A stretch of DNA of 64,000 nt, taken from the NCBI RefSeq assembly GCF_902703175.1, contig NZ_CACRYJ010000014.1:1-64000 (forward strand), in the 5' to 3' direction. This stretch comes from Occultella aeris (GTDB taxonomy: Bacteria; Actinomycetota; Actinomycetes; Actinomycetales; Beutenbergiaceae). Shown in pieces: positions 52,545-60,336 of the stretch (its first letter is position 1; every line of letters starts with the position of its first letter). A program made the translations under genes and the position numbers. The notes below the pieces were generated by a model. It was not told the DNA's origin. It saw nothing but the letters and a program-made list of their open reading frames with translations, and did no database searches.

Positions 52545-53582
52545 TCAGTCCTGTGCGAGCGCCGCGCGCACCGCGGGGATGACCTCGCGACCGTAGAGTT
52601 CGATATGCCGCACCGCGAGCTCGTGTGGCAGGGTGCCGGCGCTGTACTTGAGGTCGAACCGGGACAGCCCAAGTGCTTGCACGGCCCGTACGATCTTCGC
52701 CGCGACCGTCTCCGGGGAGCCCACGAACAGGGCACCGTCGTCGCCGACCTCCTCCTCGAACCGCTCCCGGGTCATCGGCGCCCAGCCCCGCTCGGCGCCG
52801 ATGCGAGCCATCCCGGCCGCGTAGTGCGGGAAGAACTCGTCCCGGGCCTGGGCGTCTGTGGGTGCCACGTGGCCGGGTGAATGGGCGCCGATCGGCAGGG
52901 TCTCGCGACCGAACTCCGCGAGTGCGCGGTGGTAGAGGTCGGTGTAGGGCGCGAACCGCTCGGGCGCGCCCCCGATGATGGCGAGCATCAGCGGGATCCC
53001 GTACTGCGCGGCCCGCACCACGGACTGGGGCGAACCACCGACCCCCAGCCAGGTACGGAGGCGGCCGGACGCCGTCGGCGGATACACCGACTGTTCCGTG
53101 AGCGCGGCCCGCACCGTCCCGCTCCAGGTGACCTGCTCCTCCTCGAGAAGGTGCGTGAACAGGTCGAACTTCTCCTCGAAGAGGGTGTCGTAGTCCTTCA
53201 GGTCGTACCCGAAGAGTGGGAAGGACTCGATGAACGAGCCGCGGCCGAGGATCACCTCGGCGCGCCCGTCTGAGATCGCGTCCAACGTGGAGAACCGCTC
53301 GAACACGCGCACCGGGTCGTCGGAGCTGAGCACGGTGACGGCGGACCCGAGCCGGATCCGCTCGGTACGGGACGCGATCGCAGCGAGCACCACATCCGGG
53401 GCGGAGACCGCGAAATCGTCGCGGTGGTGTTCACCGATGCCGATGAAGTCGACGCCCACCTGATCGGCGAGCACCCCTTCGGCGACCACGTTCCGGATCA
53501 CCTCGGCGTGGCTCAGCAACTGCCCGTCGCCACCGGTCGTGACGTCGCCGAAGGTGTCCAAACCGAGCTCGATCTCTGCCAT
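52545..53582 (-). CDS. LLM class flavin-dependent oxidoreductase
   Basis: This 345-aa luciferase-like TIM-barrel protein begins 'IELGLDTFGDVTTGG'. Family blocks include 'VDFIGIGEHHRDDFAVSAPDVVLAAIASRTERIRLGSAVTVLSSDDPVRVFERFSTLD', 'GRAEVILGRGSF' and 'FVGSPETVAAKIV'. It is an FMN or F420 oxidoreductase of unknown substrate. ATG 53582 is preferred to GTG 53588. Confidence 0.92.
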   Translation of the reverse strand: MAEIELGLDTFGDVTTGGDGQLLSHAEVIRNVVAEGVLADQVGVDFIGIGEHHRDDFAVSAPDVVLAAIASRTERIRLGSAVTVLSSDDPVRVFERFSTLDAISDGRAEVILGRGSFIESFPLFGYDLKDYDTLFEEKFDLFTHLLEEEQVTWSGTVRAALTEQSVYPPTASGRLRTWLGVGGSPQSVVRAAQYGIPLMLAIIGGAPERFAPYTDLYHRALAEFGRETLPIGAHSPGHVAPTDAQARDEFFPHYAAGMARIGAERGWAPMTRERFEEEVGDDGALFVGSPETVAAKIVRAVQALGLSRFDLKYSAGTLPHELAVRHIELYGREVIPAVRAALAQD

Positions 53583-53653
53583 CACCACTCCACTCTATGC
53601 GTTTGCATGTACCTGTGGAGGTCAAGGCGGGACGGTCCTGCGTTATTCCCGGC

Positions 53654-54481
53654 TCAGACGAGGAAGATCGGGATGGCGCCCGGGTTGTGGGCGTGCACGA
53701 TCGCGAGGAACACCATCAGGTCGAACAGCAGGTGCACGATCAGCACGTAGGTCAGCGACCCGGTCTTGGAGAAGATGTAGCCCTGCAGCAGCGCGAACGG
53801 GGCGGTCAGCAGCGGCCCCCACTCCCGGTAGCCGAGCTCCCACAGGAAGGAGACGAAGATCGTGGCCTGGAGCAGGTTCGCCTGCCACATCGGGAAGTGC
53901 CGGCGCAGCAGGGCGAAGCAGGTGCAGATGAAGAAGAGTTCGTCCCAGGTTCCGACCGCGTTGACACCCACGAAGAACCGGCCGAGCTCACTGACGTCGG
54001 TGATGTGCGGCCAGTTCAGGTATGCGCCGGAGTCGATGAAGTAGAACGGCAGGATCAGCCACCCGAGCACCGGCACGGCGATGATGTAGGCCTTCTCGAG
54101 GCGCGTCCACGGCTGCCCGGTGCGCCACGGGAACCGGATCGCGCGGCGTTTGTAGAGGAACCTGTCGATCAGGAACGGCACGGTCACGGCGAGCGCCAGC
54201 ACGATCCCGATCGTGAAGAACCGATCCCAGCTCACGTCCGCCTCGACGGAGGTCGTCGAGACGATCGCGACGCCGACCCCGATCAGGGTCAGGTCCTTGC
54301 CGAGCTCCCGTCCGACCAGGAACGCCCCGGCCAGGCTGGCCACCAGGAGCGCATGGCCCCACCCCGGCAGTTGCAGGCCGAACAGCAGGAAGGCCGAGAT
54401 ACTGACGCCGACGGCGGGTACGAGCGCGAGCGAACGTGCCGGTCGGTCCGTGGCGGGCAGGGCGGTCTCGGAGGCCGGCAT
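53654..54481 (-). CDS. CPBP-like intramembrane protein
   Basis: This 275-aa protein has about seven membrane helices. 'DELFFICTCFALLRRHFP' (about 180-197) and 'LTYVLIVHLLFDLMVF' near the end resemble the Glu/Arg and His motifs of CPBP/Abi-type prenyl endopeptidases. The first motif lacks the usual double Glu, so catalytic competence is doubtful. ATG 54481 is used, as sequence upstream in the long frame is not protein-like. Confidence 0.65.
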   Translation of the reverse strand: MPASETALPATDRPARSLALVPAVGVSISAFLLFGLQLPGWGHALLVASLAGAFLVGRELGKDLTLIGVGVAIVSTTSVEADVSWDRFFTIGIVLALAVTVPFLIDRFLYKRRAIRFPWRTGQPWTRLEKAYIIAVPVLGWLILPFYFIDSGAYLNWPHITDVSELGRFFVGVNAVGTWDELFFICTCFALLRRHFPMWQANLLQATIFVSFLWELGYREWGPLLTAPFALLQGYIFSKTGSLTYVLIVHLLFDLMVFLAIVHAHNPGAIPIFLV

Positions 54482-54606
54482 GCCCCCAGCATGGCAGGAG
54501 TCCCGCGGCCCGGCCGCCGCGTGGGCCGGCGCCGGGACACCGATCTCCCGACCGCCGGGGTCGCCCGCGGACCTCCCGCCCTGGCGACCTGCCGGCCGGC
54601 TCCGCG

Positions 54607-55209
54607 TCAGGCCGCCGTCGTCCAGTGCGGATCGCGGCCGGTCCACGCGACCAGACGCGCGTACGCATCGGCATCGTCGGGAACGGGCACCGGTGCGGCG
54701 AAGGGGATCTGCCCGCCGCGCGGCTCTTCCGGCAGCATCTGCTGGTAGGCGGCCAGCGCGATGACGGCCAGCTCGCTGTCGAGTGCGTCGGTGCGGTCGG
54801 TGGCGGCGGCGAGGTCCCACGAGTGCACCGCGAGCTCGCCGACGTACGAGCCGATCGCCGCGGCGCCGGAGACCTGCCCCCAGGGCACCGTCACGGCGCG
54901 GGTCAACGACTCGTCGTCGGCGAGCACCGCGTCGGTGCCGGCCCGGCCGTCGGCCCAGTCCGCTGCCCAGTCGGTGCTGTCGAGGTGGCTCGGCGCTTCG
55001 AAGAACGGGCGGCCCTCCAGCACCACGCCGACCCGACGGACCACGCCCTGCAGGTGACCAACCAGGGCTCCGACATCGAACTCGGCGCACGGCGTCGGCA
55101 GCCTTGACTGCGACTCGTCGGTGTCGGCGATCAGAGCACCGGTCTGGTCGAGGACGCGGGCGAGCAGCGGTCGGGGGTCGGCCCGCAGCGCGGATTCGGT
55201 GGTTGTCAT
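54607..55209 (-). CDS. TIGR03086 / MDMPI-type metal-binding protein
   Basis: This 200-aa DinB-like four-helix protein is of the mycothiol-dependent maleylpyruvate isomerase superfamily. 'TPCAEFDVGALVGHLQGVV' and 'YVGELAVHSWDLAAAT' carry the metal-binding histidines and acidic residue. It would be a mycothiol-S-transferase or isomerase in the cytosol. AAGGAGAAC precedes ATG. It is divergent from a WYL regulator with a large palindrome between, so it is probably that regulator's target. Confidence 0.88.
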   Translation of the reverse strand: MTTTESALRADPRPLLARVLDQTGALIADTDESQSRLPTPCAEFDVGALVGHLQGVVRRVGVVLEGRPFFEAPSHLDSTDWAADWADGRAGTDAVLADDESLTRAVTVPWGQVSGAAAIGSYVGELAVHSWDLAAATDRTDALDSELAVIALAAYQQMLPEEPRGGQIPFAAPVPVPDDADAYARLVAWTGRDPHWTTAA

Positions 55210-55270
55210 GGTCGTTCTCCTTGGTGGACTGTTCGGGCCGGTGTGGTCCGTCGAATCCAGTTCATCGTGG

Positions 55271-55295
55271 AAACCTGACACGTAGTGTCGGGTTT
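55271..55295. promoter_or_regulatory. 25-bp inverted repeat AAACCTGACAC-GTA-GTGTCGGGTTT
   Basis: Two 11-bp arms match at 10 positions around GTA. The site is 20 bp before the WYL regulator start and 62 bp before the MDMPI gene. It is most likely the operator through which the regulator controls itself and the divergent gene. Confidence 0.65.
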
Positions 55296-55314
55296 GCGTG
55301 GGAGTCTCGAACTC

Positions 55315-56292
55315 ATGCGCGCGGACCGGTTGATGCACCTGCTCATGCTGCTGCAGCGGCACCGACGAGCGAAGGCGTCCTGGCTGGCCGAACAACTCGA
55401 GGTGAGCGAGCGGACCGTGCTGCGCGACATGGACGCACTGTCGGCGGCCGGCGTGCCGGTGTACACCGAGCAGGGCAGGGGCGGCGGCTGCGTGCTCATG
55501 GACGGCTTCACCACCAGCGCCTCAGGGCTGACGCCGGCGGAGGCACAGGCCCTGTTCGCCTGGACCGCCCGGGAGGCGTCCGATCAGCTCGGGCTCGGTG
55601 GGGCGCTGTCGTCGGCGCTGGCCAAGATCGCCGCAACGGCGCCGAGCCAGGCGGTCGCCCGCGCCGAGTCCCTGGGAGGTGTGGTGCTCGCCGATCGCCG
55701 GACCTGGTTCGCCGCGGCGGAAGCGGTGCCACTGCTGCCGCAGCTGCGCGAGGCGGTGATCGGAGGCCGCCGGGTGCGGATGACGTACACCTCGGCCACC
55801 GCGACCAGCCCTGGGACTCGTACGGTCGACCCGATCGGGATCGTCGACCACGCGAGTCGCTGGTACCTGGTCGCCGAGCATCGGCGTCAGGTCCGCAGCT
55901 ACCGGGTGTCCCGGATCGGTGGGGTGACGGTCCTGGACGCGCCGAGCACCCCGGTGGACGACCGACCGCTGACCGTGATCTGGGAGGAGTTGCGCGCCCG
56001 GTTCTCCGACCGATTGCGTCCGGTGGCTGTGACGCTGCTGGTGTCGCAGGACCGGGTCGGGGTCCTGCGGCGGCTGGTGGAAATGCAGGTGGCGTCCGGC
56101 AGCGCCATCGAGGTCGATCCGCCCGCGGCGCCCGGCGGCGCGGAGACCTGGCGGGTCACGGTACGTCAGAGTGAGGTGATGGCGGCCGTGGCGGTCCTCT
56201 TCGCGCCGGAGGTGACGGTGCTGGAACCGGCGTCGATGGTCGACCAGATCCGCCTAGCCGCCCGCCGAGCGCTCGAGCACTACCCGGGGTGA
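55315..56292 (+). CDS. WYL domain transcriptional regulator
   Basis: This 325-aa DeoR/YafY-like regulator has an N-terminal HTH ('RADRLMHLLMLLQRHRRAKASWLAEQLEVSERTVLRDMDALSAAGVPVYTEQGRGGG', 2-58). A WYL domain follows ('VIGGRRVRMTYTSATATSPGTRTVDPIGIVDHASRWYLVAEH', about 144-185), then a C-terminal WCX extension. WYL proteins sense nucleic acids or small ligands. ATG 55315 starts right at the HTH. Confidence 0.92.
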   Translation: MRADRLMHLLMLLQRHRRAKASWLAEQLEVSERTVLRDMDALSAAGVPVYTEQGRGGGCVLMDGFTTSASGLTPAEAQALFAWTAREASDQLGLGGALSSALAKIAATAPSQAVARAESLGGVVLADRRTWFAAAEAVPLLPQLREAVIGGRRVRMTYTSATATSPGTRTVDPIGIVDHASRWYLVAEHRRQVRSYRVSRIGGVTVLDAPSTPVDDRPLTVIWEELRARFSDRLRPVAVTLLVSQDRVGVLRRLVEMQVASGSAIEVDPPAAPGGAETWRVTVRQSEVMAAVAVLFAPEVTVLEPASMVDQIRLAARRALEHYPG

Positions 56293-56338
56293 GAGCTCCG
56301 CCGAGCGTCAAGGGGGCGATCCCGACGTGCCCGGTGCG

Positions 56339-56353
56339 TCGCAACCACACCGC
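56339..56353 (+). repeat. TCGCAACCACACCGC element (second copy)
   Basis: This is an exact copy of 43318-43332 and lies after the WYL gene in a 102-bp convergent gap. Its reverse complement is partly present at 11191-11200 (GTGTGGTTGC). Confidence 0.5.
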
Positions 56354-56394
56354 AACGGGTAGGGCTGGGTGGGTCGGACGCCGACGGCGGCGGA

Positions 56395-57384
56395 TCAGTT
56401 CCCGGTCAGGGCACCTGCCTGCGCCACCAGTTCCGCTGCGCGCAACCGCTCGGTCACAGTGGTGGCGTGCAGTGCGACGATGAGCTCGTCGGCGTCGGCG
56501 TGCTTGGCGAACGTGGTCAGGTACTCCCCGACCGTCGCCGCGGTACCGACGGCCGTGTAGCGCATCATCTCGAGCAGGTGCTGGCCCTGCGGCGAGGCGA
56601 GCACCATGTCCGCCTCGTCGTCGGTGAAGTCGCGCTTGCCACCGAGGATCAGCGCGACCCGGCTGCGCTGGGTCGCGAGCAGCTGGGCCTGGGCCTCGGC
56701 GTCCGTCTCGCCGGTCGCGACGCCGACGCCGGCGATCACGTACGGCTCGGCGAGCTGGTCCGACGGGGTGAACTCACGTCGGTAGACCGCGACCGCCTGC
56801 TCGAGCGCGGCCGGGGCGAAGTGCGAGGCGAACGCGTACGGCAGGCCGAGCGCGGCGGCGAGCTGGGCGCCGAACAGGGACGAGCCGAGGATGTACAGCG
56901 GCACGTTCGTGCCGCTGCCCGGGTAGGCCTCGACGCCGGGCAGCAGGCTCTCGCCGGAGAGGTAGCCCTGCAGTTCCTGGACATCCCGGGGGAAGGTGTC
57001 GGAGGAGGTGGCGTCCCGCCGCAGGGCGCGCATGGTGACCTGGTCGGTGCCGGGGGCGCGGCCGAGGCCGAGGTCGATCCGGCCGGGGTGCAGCGAGGCG
57101 AGGGTGCCGAACTGCTCCGCGATGGTCAGCGGGGAGTGGTTCGGGAGCATGATCCCGCCGGAGCCGAGGCGGATGGACCGGGTGTTCGCGGCGACGTGGG
57201 CGATCAGCACCGCAGTGGCCGAGGACGCGATGCCCGGGCTGTTGTGGTGCTCGGCGTACCAGACCCGGCGAAAGCCCGTGCGCTCGGCGGTGCGGGCCAG
57301 CGCCACGCTGCCCTCGAGTGCCTCCCGGGCGGTCTCGCCCTTTCCGACGGTGGCCAGATCGAGCAAGGACAGCGGGAGGGACAT
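56395..57384 (-). CDS. MsnO8-type LLM oxidoreductase
   Basis: This 329-aa luciferase-like oxidoreductase has the subfamily opening '[12 protein letters not shown]' and the blocks '[29 protein letters not shown]', '[43 protein letters not shown]' and '[30 protein letters not shown]'. ATG 57384 is preceded by AAAGG. Substrate unknown. It is divergent from the FAD-linked oxidase. Confidence 0.94.
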   Translation of the reverse strand: MSLPLSLLDLATVGKGETAREALEGSVALARTAERTGFRRVWYAEHHNSPGIASSATAVLIAHVAANTRSIRLGSGGIMLPNHSPLTIAEQFGTLASLHPGRIDLGLGRAPGTDQVTMRALRRDATSSDTFPRDVQELQGYLSGESLLPGVEAYPGSGTNVPLYILGSSLFGAQLAAALGLPYAFASHFAPAALEQAVAVYRREFTPSDQLAEPYVIAGVGVATGETDAEAQAQLLATQRSRVALILGGKRDFTDDEADMVLASPQGQHLLEMMRYTAVGTAATVGEYLTTFAKHADADELIVALHATTVTERLRAAELVAQAGALTGN

Positions 57385-57573
57385 GGTGACCTTTCGCGAG
57401 AGGGCGCGGGGGGACCACACCGCGTCCTTGGCGGCAACGCGGGCCCCGGCCGGGCTATTCCGATCCACCGGCGGTCGGTCGAACGACATCCCACGAGCCA
57501 CCCGGCACCACGTCATCGCCGAGCGCGAAATCGCCTGTCCGGATGTCGGTACCTCCGCCTAGCGTCTGTGTGC

Positions 57574-58944
57574 GTGACCACTTTCAGCGAATCCGATCTC
57601 TCCAGCCTCCGCTCCACGATCTCCGGCCCCGTACTGCTGCGCGGCGAGCCGGGGTTCGCGGACGCCGTCCGCGGCCAGAACCTGGCCGTCACGCACGAAC
57701 CCGAGCTGGCGGTCGGTGCCGCCAGCGAGGCGGACGTGAGCGCCGCCGTCGTCTTCGCCGCCGCGCACAACCTCACGGTCGACGTGCTCGCCACGGGGCA
57801 CGGCTCACACGCGCCGGTCAGGACCGGCCTGCAACTGCTCACCGGAGACCTCGACGAGGTGAGCGTCGACGCGGCCGCCCGGCTCGCCACGATCGGCGCC
57901 GGAGCCCGCTGGTCCGCCGTGATCGAGAAGACCGCGCCGCTGGGTCTGGCGCCCGTCACCGGTTCCTCGACCCACGTCGGCGTGGTCGGCTACACCCTGG
58001 CCGGCGGCCTCGGCCCGCTCGTGCGCAGCCACGGGCTCACGTCCGACTGGGTCCGGTCCGTGCGCGTGGTCACGGGGGACGGAGCGGCGGTCACGGCCTC
58101 CGCCACCGAGAACCAGGACCTGTTCTGGGCGCTGCGCGGGGGCAAGTACGGCCTCGGCGTCGTCACCGAGATCACCATCGAGCTCGCGCCGATCCCGTCC
58201 CTGTACGCCGGCAACCTGATGTTCGCCACGGAGCACCGCGAACAGGTCCTGCGCGGGTGGGTGGACTGGCTCCCGACGGCGCCGGCAGACGTGAGCACGT
58301 CCCTCGCCCTGATCACCATGCCGCCGCTGCCCTTCATCCCCGAGCCGCTGCGTGGTCAGCGTGTGCTCGCGCTGCGGTTCGCGCGGCCCGGGTCGGTCGC
58401 CGACGGCGAACGGCTCGCCGCGCCGCTGCGCGCGCTGGCCCCGGCGCTCACCGACGACCTCGGTGAGCTGCCACTGGCGGAGGTGGCGCGGATCCACGGT
58501 GACCCGGAGGACCCGGGCGAGTCATGGTCGGCCGGAACTCTGCTCCAGAGTCTCGACCAGGGTTTCGTCGACGTGCTGCTCGGCACCGCTGCCTCCCCGA
58601 GCAGTCCGCTCGCCGTCGTGGAACTGCGTCACCTCGGCGCTGCCGCCAGCACGGACGTGCCGGAAGGATCGGCCGCAGCCGGTCGCGGCGCGATCGCAGC
58701 CGTGTCCACCGTCGCCGCAGGGCCCGAGCCCGTGCGTGCGCAGGGTCCGGCCGCGTTCGAGGCGTTCAAGGCGGCCGCGGGAGCCTGGCTCGCGGAGCAC
58801 GAGAACGTCTCGTTCGGGGACGCCCGCACGGCCGAGTCCTACCGGGCCATGTGGCCAGCCGAGGCCTACCAGCGCCTCACGCGGGTGCGCGCCGCCCACG
58901 ACCCGGCCGGCATCCTCAGCCCACCCTGGCTGCGCTCGGCCTGA
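57574..58944 (+). CDS. FAD-binding (BBE-like) oxidoreductase
   Basis: This 456-aa vanillyl-alcohol-oxidase-type FAD enzyme has a PP-loop with 'VDVLATGHGSHAP', whose His fits covalent flavin attachment, and 'GSSTHVGVVGYTLAGGLGPLVRSHG'. The C-terminal BBE motif is 'YQRLTRVRAAHDPAGILSPPWL'. It would oxidise sugars, alcohols or alkaloid-like compounds with O2. It starts at GTG with TAGCGT 8 bp upstream, suggesting a leaderless transcript. Confidence 0.92.
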   Translation: MTTFSESDLSSLRSTISGPVLLRGEPGFADAVRGQNLAVTHEPELAVGAASEADVSAAVVFAAAHNLTVDVLATGHGSHAPVRTGLQLLTGDLDEVSVDAAARLATIGAGARWSAVIEKTAPLGLAPVTGSSTHVGVVGYTLAGGLGPLVRSHGLTSDWVRSVRVVTGDGAAVTASATENQDLFWALRGGKYGLGVVTEITIELAPIPSLYAGNLMFATEHREQVLRGWVDWLPTAPADVSTSLALITMPPLPFIPEPLRGQRVLALRFARPGSVADGERLAAPLRALAPALTDDLGELPLAEVARIHGDPEDPGESWSAGTLLQSLDQGFVDVLLGTAASPSSPLAVVELRHLGAAASTDVPEGSAAAGRGAIAAVSTVAAGPEPVRAQGPAAFEAFKAAAGAWLAEHENVSFGDARTAESYRAMWPAEAYQRLTRVRAAHDPAGILSPPWLRSA

Positions 58945-58984
58945 GTCCGGCCTGACGCCGGTCGAGCCTGACCCGACCCAGCGC

Positions 58985-59014
58985 GGCCTGCCGCCCCGTC
59001 AGGGACGGCGGGCC
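58985..59014. terminator. strong bidirectional hairpin terminator
   Basis: GGCCTGCCG pairs with CGGCGGGCC (8 Watson-Crick pairs and one wobble), and CCC/GGG closes further inside. It lies between the convergent FAD oxidase and YceI genes. Confidence 0.6.
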
Positions 59015-59045
59015 GCCGCGGATCAGTAGCCGCCGCGGATCAGTA
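59012..59045. repeat. exact 17-bp tandem duplication over the YceI stop codon
   Basis: GCCGCCGCGGATCAGTA occurs twice without spacer (59012-59028, 59029-59045). On the minus strand each copy reads TAC-TGA, so the last Tyr and stop codon of the YceI gene are repeated. Confidence 0.8.
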
Positions 59046-59993
59046 CTGGTGCCCCGGCGGGGGCTCCCACGGTGACGGCTGCTGAGCGGGGACGGGCTGC
59101 GGCTGTCGCTGGTCGTACTGGGGCGCGACCGGGGCGTCACTCTCGACCTGCGCGGAGCCCTCGTGCTGCGCGGAGCGCTCGTACTGCGCGAGAGCCTCCA
59201 CGCCGGTCGCGGGCGTCGCCGGATCGGAGGCTTCGGCGCCCTGGGCATGGGCGTTGGCTTCGGCGCCCTGGGCATGGGCGTTCTCGGCGCCTGTCGGATC
59301 GGCGGCGGTCTCCGCGTCGGATCCGGCCTGCTCGGCACCTTCGGCCTGCTCGGCACCCTCGGCCTGCTGGGCACCGTCGGCCTGCTCGGCACCTTCGACC
59401 TGGTCGGCATCCTCGGACGCGACGGCACCGTCGGCGGCCGCGTCCTCGGTCCGCACGGCGGAGATGTCGAACTCCAGAGTGATCTTCTCCGAGACGAGCA
59501 CGCCGCCGGTGTCCAGCGGGACGTTCCACTCGAGTCCGAAGTCGCGGCGGTCCACCCTGCGGGTGCCTTCGAAGCCGGCCCGGAGGTTGCCCATCGGGTC
59601 CCGCTCGACGCCGACCAACGTGATCGGGATCGCCACCTGCTTGGTGACGTCCCGGATGGACAGGTCTCCCACCACCATGTAGGTGTCGTCCTCGACCTCG
59701 TCTACGGAGGTACTCCGGAACACGATCTCGGGGTAGGTCTCGACGTCGAAGAAGTCGGCACTGCGCAGGTGGTCGTCGCGCTGACCGTTGCGCGTGTCCA
59801 CGCTCGCCACCGCGAGCCGGACCTCAACCGTGGAGTTCTGAGGGCCATCGGGGTCCACGTACATGCGGCCGTCGACCTCATTGAAGGCGCCACGCACCTT
59901 GGTCACCATCGCGTGCCTGGCCGAGAAGCCAACGCGGCTGTGGGACGGATCGAACACCCACTCGCCGCTCATGGACGCATCGAGTACGGACAT
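59040..59993 (-). CDS. YceI family protein with repetitive C-terminal tail
   Basis: This 317-aa protein starts with a complete YceI lipocalin-like barrel (about 8-185). It includes 'EWVFDPSHSRVGFSARHAMVTKVRG', 'STVEVRLAVASVDTRNGQRDDHLRSADFFDVETYPEIVF' and 'FGLEWNVPLDTGGVLVSEKITLEFD'. Such domains bind isoprenoids or amides. An added acidic tail of about 130 residues is built from AEQAEG and AHAQGAEAN repeats and ends in a Gln/Pro-rich stretch. It has no signal peptide, so it is cytosolic. GAGGAGAACG precedes ATG 59993. Confidence 0.9.
   Translation of the reverse strand: MSVLDASMSGEWVFDPSHSRVGFSARHAMVTKVRGAFNEVDGRMYVDPDGPQNSTVEVRLAVASVDTRNGQRDDHLRSADFFDVETYPEIVFRSTSVDEVEDDTYMVVGDLSIRDVTKQVAIPITLVGVERDPMGNLRAGFEGTRRVDRRDFGLEWNVPLDTGGVLVSEKITLEFDISAVRTEDAAADGAVASEDADQVEGAEQADGAQQAEGAEQAEGAEQAGSDAETAADPTGAENAHAQGAEANAHAQGAEASDPATPATGVEALAQYERSAQHEGSAQVESDAPVAPQYDQRQPQPVPAQQPSPWEPPPGHQY
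59328..59417 (-). repeat. 18-bp coding repeat, five units
   Basis: Five degenerate units of CTGCTCGGCACCTTCGGC (plus-strand reading) encode AEQAEG-like hexapeptides in the YceI tail. A separate 27-bp repeat, two copies, lies at about 59232-59285. Confidence 0.75.
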
Positions 59994-60336
59994 CGTTCTC
60001 CTCGTTGGGGGACGCCCACACAGGTAGCGGGCACGTGGGTGCACACTACCGGCCGATGACAACCACCCGGACAACGATTCAGGCGGGATGATCCATGCCC
60101 GGGCGGTGCGCCCGACCGCGAGGTTGCCGCTGCCGCCGACGGTGTCCGTCGTGCGCGATCCCGGTCGCGGACGCTACGGATCCGCGCGCCCGTCACGTCG
60201 CGAGCGTGACCGGCCTCATCGGGGCGGCCCCGTCGGCATCGGAGCGAGGGCGAGACTCGACCTGCCCGCGTCTCACAATCTGGATAGACTCGCGAATCGC
60301 GTACACAGGCGTGAGAGCGACTCAAATGGGTGGGCA

